NCBI GenBank assembly: GCA_905187695.1
Contig: CAJJIY010000005.1
Span: forward strand, 8,911 to 72,910
Origin: an uncultured Eubacteriales bacterium
GTDB lineage: Bacteria; Bacillota; Clostridia; Oscillospirales; CAG-272
DNA: 64,000 bases
Direction of reading: 5' to 3'
Shown: piece after piece, positions 55,026 through 63,228 of the stretch
How the letters are laid out: the number at the start of each line of letters is the position of its first letter
Position numbering within the stretch: position 1 is the stretch's first letter
The notes under the pieces: model-generated
The model's database searches: none
What the model was told of the DNA's origin: nothing
Seen by the model: only the letters and a program-made list of their open reading frames with translations
Program-made: the position numbers and the translations under genes

Positions 55026-55826
55026 ATGAAAAAATTTTTCAAAAGACACCGGATCGATATGCTGACGCTCGGCGGCGTGCTGGCATTGATCGTTCTTTTG
55101 TGTGTGACGATTGCCAGACAATTCAACTTCGGCAAGAAGTGGGGCATTTTCTACAAATATTTTATTACCAACCGGGGGTACACCTTCCTTTTGCAGGGAA
55201 TGAAAAACACCGCCATTATCGCGGTGCTCGGCCTTTCGATCGGAATCGTCATCGGCACGCTGATTGCCGTGGTCAAGGTGATCCCGCCTTATAAGCGTCT
55301 TACGCGCTATGCGCAACGCGTCTGCGGCGTCTACGTGGCCTTTTTCCGTGGCACGCCAATCGTGGTACAATTATTGGTCGGCTATTACATTCTTTTGCCG
55401 TTGCTTTCCCTTAAGCTTTCGCCGGTGGCCTCCTGCGTCATCATTTTCGGTCTCAACAGCGGCGCGTATATTTCCGAGATTATGCGCGGCGGTATTCATT
55501 CGGTCGATCCCGGTCAGCTGGAGGCGGCGCGCGCCGTCGGATTGCCCTTTCCGGTGGCCATGATGAAGGTGGTTGTTCCGCAGGCCGTAAAAAACATTCT
55601 GCCAACGCTGGGCAACGAGTTTATCGCACTTATTAAAGAGACCGCCGTGGTCGGTTATGTGGGCGCGGTGGATATCACAAAGGCCTTTCAGGATCTCGGC
55701 TCCAACTCTTACGAATTTATGATTCCGTATCTGGTGATGGCGTTCCTTTATATCGTCATTGTGGCCACCATTGCCTTCTTTATCAAACTGACCGAAAGGA
55801 GACTGGCCAGAAATGAAAGAAACTGA
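55026..55826 (+). CDS. Amino-acid ABC transporter permease
   Basis: HisM/GlnP-type permease subunit. The 266-aa product has an N-terminal helix (about 15-35), an F-L-L-Q-G-M-K-N-T family start near residue 55, four further helices, and the conserved cytoplasmic EAA-type loop [11 protein letters not shown] near residue 165 that contacts the ATPase. The last helix is followed by a short basic tail. ATG 55026 follows AAGGAACG. The ATPase gene overlaps its end by 14 nt. Confidence 0.93.
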   Translation: MKKFFKRHRIDMLTLGGVLALIVLLCVTIARQFNFGKKWGIFYKYFITNRGYTFLLQGMKNTAIIAVLGLSIGIVIGTLIAVVKVIPPYKRLTRYAQRVCGVYVAFFRGTPIVVQLLVGYYILLPLLSLKLSPVASCVIIFGLNSGAYISEIMRGGIHSVDPGQLEAARAVGLPFPVAMMKVVVPQAVKNILPTLGNEFIALIKETAVVGYVGAVDITKAFQDLGSNSYEFMIPYLVMAFLYIVIVATIAFFIKLTERRLARNERN

Positions 55827-56655
55827 GGCGCTCATCAAGGTCAGGGGACTGACAAAAAAATTCGGCACGCTCACGGTGCTCTCGGGCATTGACGAGGATA
55901 TTTACGATGGCGAAAAAATTGCCATTATCGGTCCTTCCGGCAGTGGGAAATCCACATTTCTCCGTTGCCTTAACTGCATGGAAGATCCCAGCGGCGGTTC
56001 GATTTTCTTTGAGGGGGTCGATCTGGCCGATATGCGTGTGAATATCAACACGCACCGTGAACATATCGGCATGGTTTTTCAGCAGTTCAATCTTTTCAAT
56101 AACAAGACCGTTCTGGAAAATATTATGCTGGCTCCGGTTTATGTGGGCAAACGGGATCGAAAACATACCCGTCGCCTGATTTTCCGGACGAAAGTGGCCA
56201 ACCTTTTCAGAAAAGAAAAGAAGCCCCTGCCGCCCGCACCGCAGACCCTTTCCGAAATCAAAGAAAAAGCCGAAAAGAAAGCAAAAGAACTTCTTGCCCG
56301 CATCGGCCTTCTTGAAAAAGCGGATGTTTATCCAAGCACGCTGTCCGGCGGACAAAAACAACGGATTGCCATTGCCCGCGCACTGGCCATGAATCCGAAA
56401 GTGATGCTTTTTGACGAGCCTACCTCGGCGCTTGACCCGGAAATGGTGGGTGAAGTGCTGGATCTGATGAAGCAACTGGCCGGTACCGGCATGACCATGG
56501 TGATCGTCACGCACGAGATGGGTTTTGCCCGAGAAGTGGCCGACCGTGTGCTTTTTATGGCCGATGGGGTCATTGCCGAAGAGGGCACGCCGGAAGAAAT
56601 TTTCGGTGCGCCAAAGAGCGAACGGCTGAAAACTTTTCTTTCCAAAGTGCTTTGA
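55813..56655 (+). CDS. Amino-acid ABC transporter ATPase with helical insert
   Basis: GlnQ-type ATPase, 280 aa against a usual ~245. Walker [10 protein letters not shown] (about residues 38-46), Q-loop V-F-Q-Q-F-N-L-F, signature L-S-G-G-Q-K-Q-R, Walker [14 protein letters not shown] and switch V-T-H-E-M are all intact. Between Q-loop and signature, residues about 112-155 hold an insert rich in Lys, Arg and Glu ([18 protein letters not shown]) that replaces the normal short helix. It is the last gene of the three-gene importer, overlapping the permease, and is followed by a terminator. Confidence 0.93.
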   Translation: MKETEALIKVRGLTKKFGTLTVLSGIDEDIYDGEKIAIIGPSGSGKSTFLRCLNCMEDPSGGSIFFEGVDLADMRVNINTHREHIGMVFQQFNLFNNKTVLENIMLAPVYVGKRDRKHTRRLIFRTKVANLFRKEKKPLPPAPQTLSEIKEKAEKKAKELLARIGLLEKADVYPSTLSGGQKQRIAIARALAMNPKVMLFDEPTSALDPEMVGEVLDLMKQLAGTGMTMVIVTHEMGFAREVADRVLFMADGVIAEEGTPEEIFGAPKSERLKTFLSKVL

Positions 56656-56662
56656 CGGCGGC

Positions 56663-56699
56663 AAAATTCCGCCGGGAAAATTTTCCGGCGGAATTTTTT
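56663..56699 (+). terminator. Intrinsic terminator of the ABC importer operon
   Basis: 13-bp stem 56663-56675/56685-56697 followed by T residues. Confidence 0.9.
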
Positions 56700-56707
56700 G
56701 AAAACCC

Positions 56708-56736
56708 TTGACAAAGTGTGGGAAGGCGACTATAAT
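56708..56736 (+). promoter_or_regulatory. Perfect promoter of the T-box/trpB2 unit
   Basis: TTGACA (56708-56713), 17 bp, TATAAT (56731-56736). Confidence 0.93.
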
Positions 56737-56749
56737 ATCACTAAACTGA

Positions 56750-56985
56750 TGACACAGAAAAAAGACGGTTTCCTTTGTGAAAGCGAGCGGGGGAGGGTGA
56801 AAGCCCCGTGCAAAGCGCCGTGTAATATGGGCTGTGGAGGGCGGTGTGAAATGCGCCGACGCTGTGCTCGTTACGCACAGGGATATGACAGTATCCCCAA
56901 AGGGCCGAAAGGCTGAAACAAGGTGGCACCGCGAAGATTTTCTTCGCCCTTGAACGAATTTTGCGTTCGGGGGCGTTTTTTGTTT
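56750..56985 (+). promoter_or_regulatory. T-box riboswitch, probably tRNA-Trp responsive
   Basis: The leader has the T-box landmarks: a stem I arm with GAAAGCGAGC (56777-56786) and GGGTGAAAGCCC (56795-56806), the conserved T-box AACAAGGTGGCACC (56917-56930), and a terminator with 12-bp stem 56945-56956/56964-56975 and six T residues. TGG at 56835-56837, followed by A, is the best specifier codon candidate and fits a tryptophan-related gene. Uncharged tRNA pairing with the T-box bulge would form the antiterminator. The specifier call is inference. Confidence 0.88.
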
Positions 56986-57005
56986 CCCCCGGAAAGGAGA
57001 AAAGT

Positions 57006-58382
57006 ATGAACATTCCCTACAAAATCTACCTGAACGAATCCGAAATGCCCACCGCATGGTATAATCTTCGCGCGGATATGAAGAAAAAGCCCGCGCCGCT
57101 CCTGAATCCCGCCACCGGCGAACCGATGACGCTGGATGAACTTTCTCATGTTTTCTGCCGGGAGTTGGCCGCACAGGAGTTGAACGATACCGACCGGTTC
57201 ATTCCGATTCCGGATGAAATCCGGGATTTTTACCGGATGTATCGTCCCTCTCCCCTGATCCGTGCGTATTGTCTTGAAAAAAAGATGGGTACGCCCGCTA
57301 AAATCTACTATAAATTTGAGGGCAACAACACCAGCGGTTCACACAAACTCAATTCGGCCATCGCGCAGGCCTACTATGCCAAAAAGCAGGGGCTTCGCGG
57401 GGTCACCACCGAAACCGGCGCAGGGCAGTGGGGTACGGCGCTGTCCATGGCCTGCTCCTATTTCGGGCTGGACTGTCATGTTTTCATGGTGAAGTGTTCC
57501 TATGAACAAAAACCTTTCCGCCGGGAAGTGATGCGCACCTATGGCGCGGATGTCACGCCGTCCCCGTCCGATAAAACCGAAGTCGGTCGTCGGATTCTTG
57601 CCGAGTTTCCCGGAACGACCGGCAGTCTCGGTTGCGCCATTTCGGAGGCGGTGGAGGCCGCCACCACGCGCGAAGGTTACCGTTATGTGCTGGGCAGTGT
57701 GCTTTCACAGGTGCTTCTTCACCAGAGCGTGATCGGACTTGAAAGCAAAACCGCGCTTGATAAATACGGCGTCAAACCGGATATCATCATCGGCTGTGCG
57801 GGCGGCGGTTCCAATCTGGGCGGTCTTATTGCCCCCTTTATGGGCGAAAAACTGCGCGGGGAGGCCGATTATCGGTTCATTGCGGTCGAGCCCGCCAGTT
57901 GCCCCAGTCTCACGCGCGGTTCGTATGTTTATGATTTCTGCGATACCGGAAAGGTCTGCCCCCTGGCAAAAATGTACACACTGGGCAGCGGTTTCATCCC
58001 CGCACCCAATCACGCGGGCGGACTTCGCTATCACGGTATGAGTTCGGTGGTTTCCGAACTGTATGACGAGGGGCTTATGGAAGCCCGGAGCGTGAAGCAG
58101 ACCGATGTATTTGCCGCCGCCGAGTATTTTGCCCGAATCGAGGGAATCCTCCCCGCGCCCGAAAGTGCGCATGCCATCCGGGTCGCCATGGACGAAGCGG
58201 AAAAATGTAAGGAAACGGGTGAAGAAAAGACCATTTTGTTCGGTCTCACCGGCACCGGATATTTCGACATGTATGCCTATGAAAAATTCCACGACGGCAA
58301 AATGAGCGACTATATCCCCACCGATGCCGACATTGCCAAAAGTCTCTCGGATATTCCGGTTTTACCCGCAAAAAACTCTTGA
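57006..58382 (+). CDS. Tryptophan synthase beta-like (TrpB2) protein
   Basis: TrpB2 condenses indole or indole-like substrate with serine to tryptophan using PLP. The 458-aa length and N-terminal extension are of the TrpB2 class, not the ~395-aa TrpB1 that partners TrpA. PLP Lys lies in G-S-H-K-L-N-S-A near residue 115, the phosphate loop is G-C-A-G-G-G-S-N-L near residue 263, and T-E-T-G-A-G-Q-W-G contains the substrate-binding Glu. No trpA or other trp genes adjoin it; with a T-box in front it most likely salvages indole. ATG 57006 follows AAAGGAG. Confidence 0.92.
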   Translation: MNIPYKIYLNESEMPTAWYNLRADMKKKPAPLLNPATGEPMTLDELSHVFCRELAAQELNDTDRFIPIPDEIRDFYRMYRPSPLIRAYCLEKKMGTPAKIYYKFEGNNTSGSHKLNSAIAQAYYAKKQGLRGVTTETGAGQWGTALSMACSYFGLDCHVFMVKCSYEQKPFRREVMRTYGADVTPSPSDKTEVGRRILAEFPGTTGSLGCAISEAVEAATTREGYRYVLGSVLSQVLLHQSVIGLESKTALDKYGVKPDIIIGCAGGGSNLGGLIAPFMGEKLRGEADYRFIAVEPASCPSLTRGSYVYDFCDTGKVCPLAKMYTLGSGFIPAPNHAGGLRYHGMSSVVSELYDEGLMEARSVKQTDVFAAAEYFARIEGILPAPESAHAIRVAMDEAEKCKETGEEKTILFGLTGTGYFDMYAYEKFHDGKMSDYIPTDADIAKSLSDIPVLPAKNS

Positions 58383-58407
58383 CATCCGGGCACAAAAGGG
58401 CTATACT
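58379..58407 (+). promoter_or_regulatory. Promoter of galE
   Basis: TTGACA (58379-58384) overlaps the trpB2 stop codon; 17 bp; TATACT (58402-58407). Confidence 0.85.
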
Positions 58408-58452
58408 TTTTTTAGATGAACAGCGGATATGCTCCGCGGAAAGAGGCAGACA

Positions 58453-59463
58453 ATGCGGGTATTGTTAACAGGCGGTGCCGGATATATCGGCACGCATACA
58501 GTGGTTGAAATGGAAAATGCCGGGCACGAGGCGGTGGTGGTTGATAATTATGTCAACAGTTCGCCGAAAGCCATGGAACGGGTGGAGAAAATTCTGGGGA
58601 AGAAGGTGCCCGTTTACGAGGCGGATGTCGCGGACGAAGCGGCGCTTGACCGGATTTTCGCGGCCGAAAAGATTGACGCGGTTGTGCACTTTGCGGGTCT
58701 TAAGGCCGTGGGCGAATCGGTCCGGAAACCCTTGGAATATTATAAAAACAATCTGGATTCCACCTTTTCGCTTTTGCGCTCGATGGAAAAAGCGGGTGTG
58801 CACAAGCTGATTTTTTCCTCCTCTGCCACAGTTTACGGCACCCCGGAAAAATGCCCCATTACCGAGGATATGCACACGGGCGATTGTTCCAACCCTTACG
58901 GATGGACCAAATTCATGATCGAGCAGATTTTAAAGGATTATTGCCATGCGCATCCGGAGATGCAGGTCATTCTGCTTCGGTATTTCAATCCCGTTGGGGC
59001 ACATAAGAGCGGCCTGATCGGGGAATCACCCAACGGAATCCCCAATAATCTCATGCCCTATATCACTCAGGTGGCGGTCGGAAAACTGAAAGAACTTTCG
59101 GTGTTCGGCAATGATTATCCCACGCCGGACGGCACGGGCGTGCGGGATTATATCCATGTGGTCGATCTGGCGCGGGGACATGTGGCGGCGCTGGGTTACA
59201 ACAAACCCGGTGTGGGTGTTTTCAATCTCGGCACGGGTATCGGATACAGCGTGCTGGATATGGTCAATACCTTCAGCCGCGTCAATGGCGTACCGGTGCC
59301 GTATCGTATTGCGCCCCGCCGTCCGGGCGACATTGCCGCATGTTATGCCGATTCTTCGCTGGCCGGGAAAGAGCTGGGCTGGAAAGCCGAGCTGACGCTT
59401 TCGGATATGGTACGGGATTCCTGGAACTTCCAGTTGAAGAACCCGAACGGATACGAAGACTGA
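58453..59463 (+). CDS. galE: UDP-glucose 4-epimerase
   Basis: GalE interconverts UDP-glucose and UDP-galactose for sugar catabolism and cell-surface polysaccharide. The 336-aa product opens with the NAD loop G-G-A-G-Y-I-G-T-H and shows the SDR catalytic set: S-S-S-A-T-V-Y-G near residue 122 and Y-G-W-T-K near residue 148. The N-P-V-G-A-H-K-S segment and the YIHVVDLARGHVAAL block are typical of GalE. ATG 58453 follows AAGAGG. It is monocistronic. Confidence 0.96.
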   Translation: MRVLLTGGAGYIGTHTVVEMENAGHEAVVVDNYVNSSPKAMERVEKILGKKVPVYEADVADEAALDRIFAAEKIDAVVHFAGLKAVGESVRKPLEYYKNNLDSTFSLLRSMEKAGVHKLIFSSSATVYGTPEKCPITEDMHTGDCSNPYGWTKFMIEQILKDYCHAHPEMQVILLRYFNPVGAHKSGLIGESPNGIPNNLMPYITQVAVGKLKELSVFGNDYPTPDGTGVRDYIHVVDLARGHVAALGYNKPGVGVFNLGTGIGYSVLDMVNTFSRVNGVPVPYRIAPRRPGDIAACYADSSLAGKELGWKAELTLSDMVRDSWNFQLKNPNGYED

Positions 59464-59496
59464 AAAAAGCGGTTCCTTTGGCGGATGACCCTTTTT

Positions 59497-59535
59497 AAAA
59501 CGCCTCCCTTGCATTTTTTCGCAGGGAGGCGTTTT
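59497..59535 (+). terminator. Intrinsic terminator of galE
   Basis: 12-bp stem 59501-59512/59520-59531 closing an AT-rich loop, then TTTT. Confidence 0.88.
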
Positions 59536-59590
59536 GGCGCTTCGTGCATTCTGCCCCCGGAAGGCGGCGTTTTTTTATTAAAATTGCCTC

Positions 59591-59619
59591 TTGCATTTTC
59601 TACATAAATATGATAAAAT
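59591..59619 (+). promoter_or_regulatory. Promoter of the carD-like gene
   Basis: TTGCAT (59591-59596), 17 bp, TAAAAT (59614-59619). Confidence 0.65.
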
Positions 59620-59676
59620 ATATATAAACAATATTTGATTATTATATGTAGAAATTTAACACAAAGGGGGCGCGCC

Positions 59677-60183
59677 ATGTTTGCAGTCGGTGAATATATT
59701 GTGTACGGGACAAATGGTATCTGCCGGGTGGAAGGGATCGGCCCCGCTCCTTACGATAAGAGTGATACGCGTGTTTTTTATCTGCTTGTTCCGGTGAATA
59801 ATCCGCTTTCCTCCACCATTTATACGCCGGTGGATAACCGGCGCGTTCCCATGCGCCGCCTGATGACGCCAACGGAAATTGAGGCGCTTATTGCCGAAAT
59901 GCCGCAAATTGAGACTCTGACGGTTCCCGTGGAAAAGCAAAGAAGAGATATTTACCGCGGCACGCTGATGGAACTGCGCCCCAGGGGTTATGTGCAGATC
60001 ATCAAGACCGTGCACCGCCGCCGCGCCGAACTGACTGCGGCACACAAACATTTTCCGGTGACGGATCTTGAATACGGTCGCCTGGCCAAACATCTGCTTT
60101 TCAGCGAGTGCGCCCATGTATTGGGGTTGAGTGAAGACGCCATAGAACAGTATATTGAAGATCGTCTGCCACAGGCAAAATAA
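59677..60183 (+). CDS. CarD-family RNA polymerase-binding regulator
   Basis: CarD-type proteins bind the RNA polymerase beta lobe and stabilise open promoter complexes. The 168-aa product opens with the N-terminal RNAP-interaction module, MFAVGEYIVYGTNGICRVEG, then Y-L-L-V-P-V-N and P-V-D-N-R-R-V-P-M-R, followed by a helical C-terminal domain (about 65-168) with E-Y-G-R-L-A-K-H and V-L-G-L-S-E-D. ATG 59677 follows AAAGGGGG. It is monocistronic. Its targets cannot be told from sequence, but rRNA promoters are typical. Confidence 0.9.
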   Translation: MFAVGEYIVYGTNGICRVEGIGPAPYDKSDTRVFYLLVPVNNPLSSTIYTPVDNRRVPMRRLMTPTEIEALIAEMPQIETLTVPVEKQRRDIYRGTLMELRPRGYVQIIKTVHRRRAELTAAHKHFPVTDLEYGRLAKHLLFSECAHVLGLSEDAIEQYIEDRLPQAK

Positions 60184-60186
60184 AAG

Positions 60187-60213
60187 TCCGCGCGAAATCC
60201 GCGCGGATTTTTT
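60187..60213 (+). terminator. Intrinsic terminator of the carD-like gene
   Basis: 8-bp GC stem 60187-60194/60200-60207 and six T residues. Confidence 0.9.
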
Positions 60214-60223
60214 CTTTCCTTTG

Positions 60224-60252
60224 TTGACAAACCTGTCGGAAAAGGGTAAAAT
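60224..60252 (+). promoter_or_regulatory. Promoter of the CPBP-tadA-transporter operon
   Basis: TTGACA (60224-60229), 17 bp, TAAAAT (60247-60252). Confidence 0.85.
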
Positions 60253-60282
60253 AAAAAAGAATTGAAAAAAGGGGGGAAGAAT

Positions 60283-61281
60283 ATGCTGACTCAGGCACAA
60301 AGCGAATATAAGCGTCTGACTTTGCGGCTCGGTTTTACCATGCTTTTGTTTGTCGGCCTCTTTTTCGGATACAGCATGCTGATGCCGGCATTGCAGTTGC
60401 TTTTTACCCTGACCTTAAAAAATGCCGTTCTTTCGGATATCCTGTATGAGATTGTTTACGGGCTTCTCTATGCCGCTTGTTTTGCGTTGCCGGTTTACTT
60501 TTTCCGCCTGATTTCACCGGAGAACCGTTCTTTCCATGTCAGGACCGAATGGAAACTGCCGTCCTTTGCGCCGCTTTATATTTTTGCGGGAATTGCCGTT
60601 ATTATGGTGGCGGCTTACCTGAACGCCTATTTGCTGGAGATCTTTCATTACAATGATTTCATCGGCGAGCTGACGGACGAATCGTACACGCAGAATTATC
60701 AGCTTATTTTGGCCTTTTTCACCACTGCTGTGGTGCCCGGCTTTGTGGAGGAGTTCCTTTTCCGGGGACTGATTCTGGAAAAACTGCTTCCGTATGGCCG
60801 CGAAACGGCCGTCATCTTCAGTGCGCTTTTGTTCGGTCTTATGCATCAGAACGCAGGGCAGTTCCTGTATGCTACGGTTGCAGGGCTGGTGCTCGGCTAC
60901 CTTTATGTCATCACACGCAGTATCTGGTGCGGCGTGCTGCTGCATTTTTCAAACAATTTCTTTTCGGTGCTGATGGGAGCGCTTTCCGAGCGTTTATCCG
61001 GAGCGACCGGAAATGCGGTGACCTATCTGATTGATTTTGCGGTGATGGCCGTTGGGTTTACGGCGGCCGTTTTCCTCCTTTTCCGGGTAAAGGACAACCG
61101 TCTTGAGGCCCAGCGGAGCGGTTGTTTCGGGCGTTCTCTGCCGCTTCATCCGGATGCGGGCACGGTCGAACTCCCCTGGCGCGACCGTGTGCGGCTCTTC
61201 TTCCCCTATTCAATGATCATATTCACCGTGATCGCCTGCCTTGAAATGGGCGGTTATCTTCTTATGGCTGTTTTAAGGTAA
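60283..61281 (+). CDS. CPBP-family intramembrane glutamic/metalloprotease
   Basis: The 332-aa product has about eight membrane helices. The CPBP (Abi) motifs are intact: E-E-F-L-F-R-G near residue 157 (motif E-E-x3-R), F-G-L-M-H near residue 190, and L-H-F-S-N-N near residue 226. Members cleave substrates within membranes; some protect against bacteriocins or process prenylated-type peptides. An extra amphipathic segment and final helix after residue 270 extend the usual length. ATG 60283 follows AAGGGGGG. tadA starts 9 nt after its stop, so the three genes to 63101 appear to form one operon. Confidence 0.9.
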   Translation: MLTQAQSEYKRLTLRLGFTMLLFVGLFFGYSMLMPALQLLFTLTLKNAVLSDILYEIVYGLLYAACFALPVYFFRLISPENRSFHVRTEWKLPSFAPLYIFAGIAVIMVAAYLNAYLLEIFHYNDFIGELTDESYTQNYQLILAFFTTAVVPGFVEEFLFRGLILEKLLPYGRETAVIFSALLFGLMHQNAGQFLYATVAGLVLGYLYVITRSIWCGVLLHFSNNFFSVLMGALSERLSGATGNAVTYLIDFAVMAVGFTAAVFLLFRVKDNRLEAQRSGCFGRSLPLHPDAGTVELPWRDRVRLFFPYSMIIFTVIACLEMGGYLLMAVLR

Positions 61282-61290
61282 GGACGCGCC

Positions 61291-61833
61291 GTGTGTAAAA
61301 AATTTGAAGAAACCGATTTGTTTTATATGAATCTGGCTCTTTGCGAAGCAAGACAGGCCGCCAAAGAGGGTGAAACGCCGGTGGGTGCGCTGGTGGTGCG
61401 GGAAGGACGCGTGCTTGCCGCCGCCCATAACCGGCGGGAAGCCCTGCGGGATATCGGCGCCCATGCCGAAATGCTGGCGCTCTCAGCTGCCGCGAAAGAA
61501 ACGGGCGACTGGCGGCTTTCCGGCTGTACGCTTTATGTTACGATGGAACCCTGTCCGATGTGCGCCGGGGCGCTACTGGCCGCCCGCGTTTCCCGGGTGG
61601 TGTACGGCGCGCCAGACGCCGTGGCGGGCGCCATGGGAAGCGTGGTCAACCTGCCGCGGTTTCCGCTGGGTGCGCACCCCGTTGTGGAGGGCGGATTGCT
61701 GGCAGAGGCGAGCCGGGCGCTCCTTCGGGATTTTTTTGTCCGGAAAAGGGAAGAAAAGAAAAACAGACCGGAAAAATGCGAATGCCTGACCGATCTGCAA
61801 ACTACAAAAAAGGATAATAAACAAGAAAAATGA
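61291..61833 (+). CDS. tadA: tRNA adenosine(34) deaminase
   Basis: TadA converts A34 to inosine in tRNA-Arg(ACG) for wobble decoding. The 180-aa product starts at GTG 61291 behind TAAGGA. The zinc and proton-shuttle motif H-A-E-M is near residue 56 and the second motif P-C-P-M-C near residue 86. A Lys/Glu-rich 25-residue tail after L-L-R-D-F-F is longer than in most homologues. Its stop overlaps the start of the next gene (ATGA at 61830). Confidence 0.95.
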   Translation: MCKKFEETDLFYMNLALCEARQAAKEGETPVGALVVREGRVLAAAHNRREALRDIGAHAEMLALSAAAKETGDWRLSGCTLYVTMEPCPMCAGALLAARVSRVVYGAPDAVAGAMGSVVNLPRFPLGAHPVVEGGLLAEASRALLRDFFVRKREEKKNRPEKCECLTDLQTTKKDNKQEK

Positions 61834-63101
61834 TACCTGCGCTTATTCTCTTCGCGGTTACTTATGTGCTCATGCTGATATTCGGCAAATACCGCCCCTG
61901 CATTGCGCTGACTTCAGGGCTGGTATTTATCTGCACCGGAATGTTGCCGCTTGAAAAAATTCTTCCGTCCATTGATTTCAATGTTCTGCTCATGATCATC
62001 GGGACCATGGGACTGGTGGCGCTTTTTACCGAGAGCCGGATGCCGATGCTCCTTTCCGACCTGATTATGGAGCGTGTGCCCAATGTCAAATGGGCGGCCG
62101 TGGCGCTTTCGCTTTTTGCCGGCGTCATTTCGGCTTTTGTGGATAATGTGGCCACAGTGCTGATGATTGCCCCCATTGGCCTTTCCATCTGCCGGAAGCT
62201 GAAGGCCAATCCCGTTCCGTTCATCATTTCCATCGCGGTTTCTTCCAACCTGCAGGGCGCGGCCACGCTGGTGGGGGATACCACCGCCATTATGCTCGGT
62301 TCTTCGTTGCAGATGAGTTTTGCGGACTTTTTCTGGTATCACGGCCGGCCGGGGATGTTTTTTATGGTGGAACTGGGGGCTTTGCTCTCGGCACTCATCC
62401 TTTTGTTCATTTTCCGGCGCGAGAACGCCCCGGTGGAGCGGCAAGGCGAACGCACGAAAGTGACCGATCCCGTGCCCACCGTTCTGCTTTCGCTTTCGCT
62501 TGTCTGCCTGATTGCGGTTTCCTTTATTCCGGAAAAACCGTCTGTTACCAATGGAGCCATCTGCTGTGCGCTTTTTGCGGTCGGTCTTGTGTATAAACTC
62601 CTTCGGACCCGCCGCTTGCCCTCGCTGTTGCCCACACTGAAAGAAATTGATTTTATCACCATCGGCATGTTGGTCGGGCTCTTTCTCATGATCGGCGGCA
62701 TTGCCGAACAGGGCGTGATTGATGCGGCGGCTTCTCTCCTTTCCCGCGTGGGCGGCGGAAACGCGTTTGTCCTTTATACGCTCATTGTCTGGGGTTCGGT
62801 GGTCATTTCGGCTTTCATTGACAACATTCCCTATGTGGCCACCATGCTCCCGGTGGTGGCGGGGCTTTCCCCGGTGCTGGGGATGGACCCCACGCCGCTT
62901 TATTTCGGGCTTCTTTCGGGGGCCACGCTGGGCGGGAACTGCACGCCCATGGGTGCTTCCGCCAATATTACCGGCATCGGCATTCTTCGCCGGGAAGGTT
63001 ATGAGGTTAAAAACCGTGATTTCTTCCGCATCGGCATCCCGTTCACGCTGGCGGCCGTCATCCCGGTCTATATTTTGATTTGGATCTGTTTCGGAATATA
63101 A
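61830..63101 (+). CDS. SLC13/ArsB-type (IT superfamily) ion transporter
   Basis: The 423-aa product has about 11 membrane helices in two inverted halves. Each half has a matching re-entrant/helix signature: S-A-F-V-D-N-V-A-T-V-L near residue 94 and S-A-F-I-D-N-I-P-Y-V-A near residue 328, and S-S-N-L-Q-G-A-A-T-L-V-G-D near residue 135 pairs with G-G-N-C-T-P-M-G-A-S-A-N near residue 369. This fits the ArsB/NhaD/SLC13 group; the substrate (anion, dicarboxylate, or Na+/H+ exchange) is not decided by sequence. Start overlaps tadA. Confidence 0.87.
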   Translation: MIPALILFAVTYVLMLIFGKYRPCIALTSGLVFICTGMLPLEKILPSIDFNVLLMIIGTMGLVALFTESRMPMLLSDLIMERVPNVKWAAVALSLFAGVISAFVDNVATVLMIAPIGLSICRKLKANPVPFIISIAVSSNLQGAATLVGDTTAIMLGSSLQMSFADFFWYHGRPGMFFMVELGALLSALILLFIFRRENAPVERQGERTKVTDPVPTVLLSLSLVCLIAVSFIPEKPSVTNGAICCALFAVGLVYKLLRTRRLPSLLPTLKEIDFITIGMLVGLFLMIGGIAEQGVIDAAASLLSRVGGGNAFVLYTLIVWGSVVISAFIDNIPYVATMLPVVAGLSPVLGMDPTPLYFGLLSGATLGGNCTPMGASANITGIGILRREGYEVKNRDFFRIGIPFTLAAVIPVYILIWICFGI

Positions 63102-63135
63102 TTTTTGCAAGTTTCTCTTGACAAACTTGCAAAAA
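63102..63135. repeat. 13-bp perfect inverted repeat over a -35 box
   Basis: TTTTTGCAAGTTT (63102-63114) and its complement (63123-63135), separated by 8 nt containing TTGAC. It overlaps the -35 at 63118-63123, suggesting a repressor operator. Confidence 0.65.
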
Positions 63136-63146
63136 AGTGCTACAAT
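63118..63146 (+). promoter_or_regulatory. Promoter of the amidotransferase gene
   Basis: TTGACA (63118-63123), 17 bp, TACAAT (63141-63146). The leader has a 7-bp hairpin (GCGTGCA/TGCACGC) inside a longer imperfect stem about 63167-63204. Confidence 0.85.
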
Positions 63147-63228
63147 ACCCTATACACGAAGGGGCAACGGCGTCCGCGTGCATTTTTTGCACGCAGGAGC
63201 CGCCTTTCTTTTTTGGGAGGAATCGGTT

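Noticed and set aside
63102..63135. Inverted repeat as a terminator of the transporter operon
   Set aside because: The stem is followed by A/G residues, not T, on both strands; an operator is more likely.
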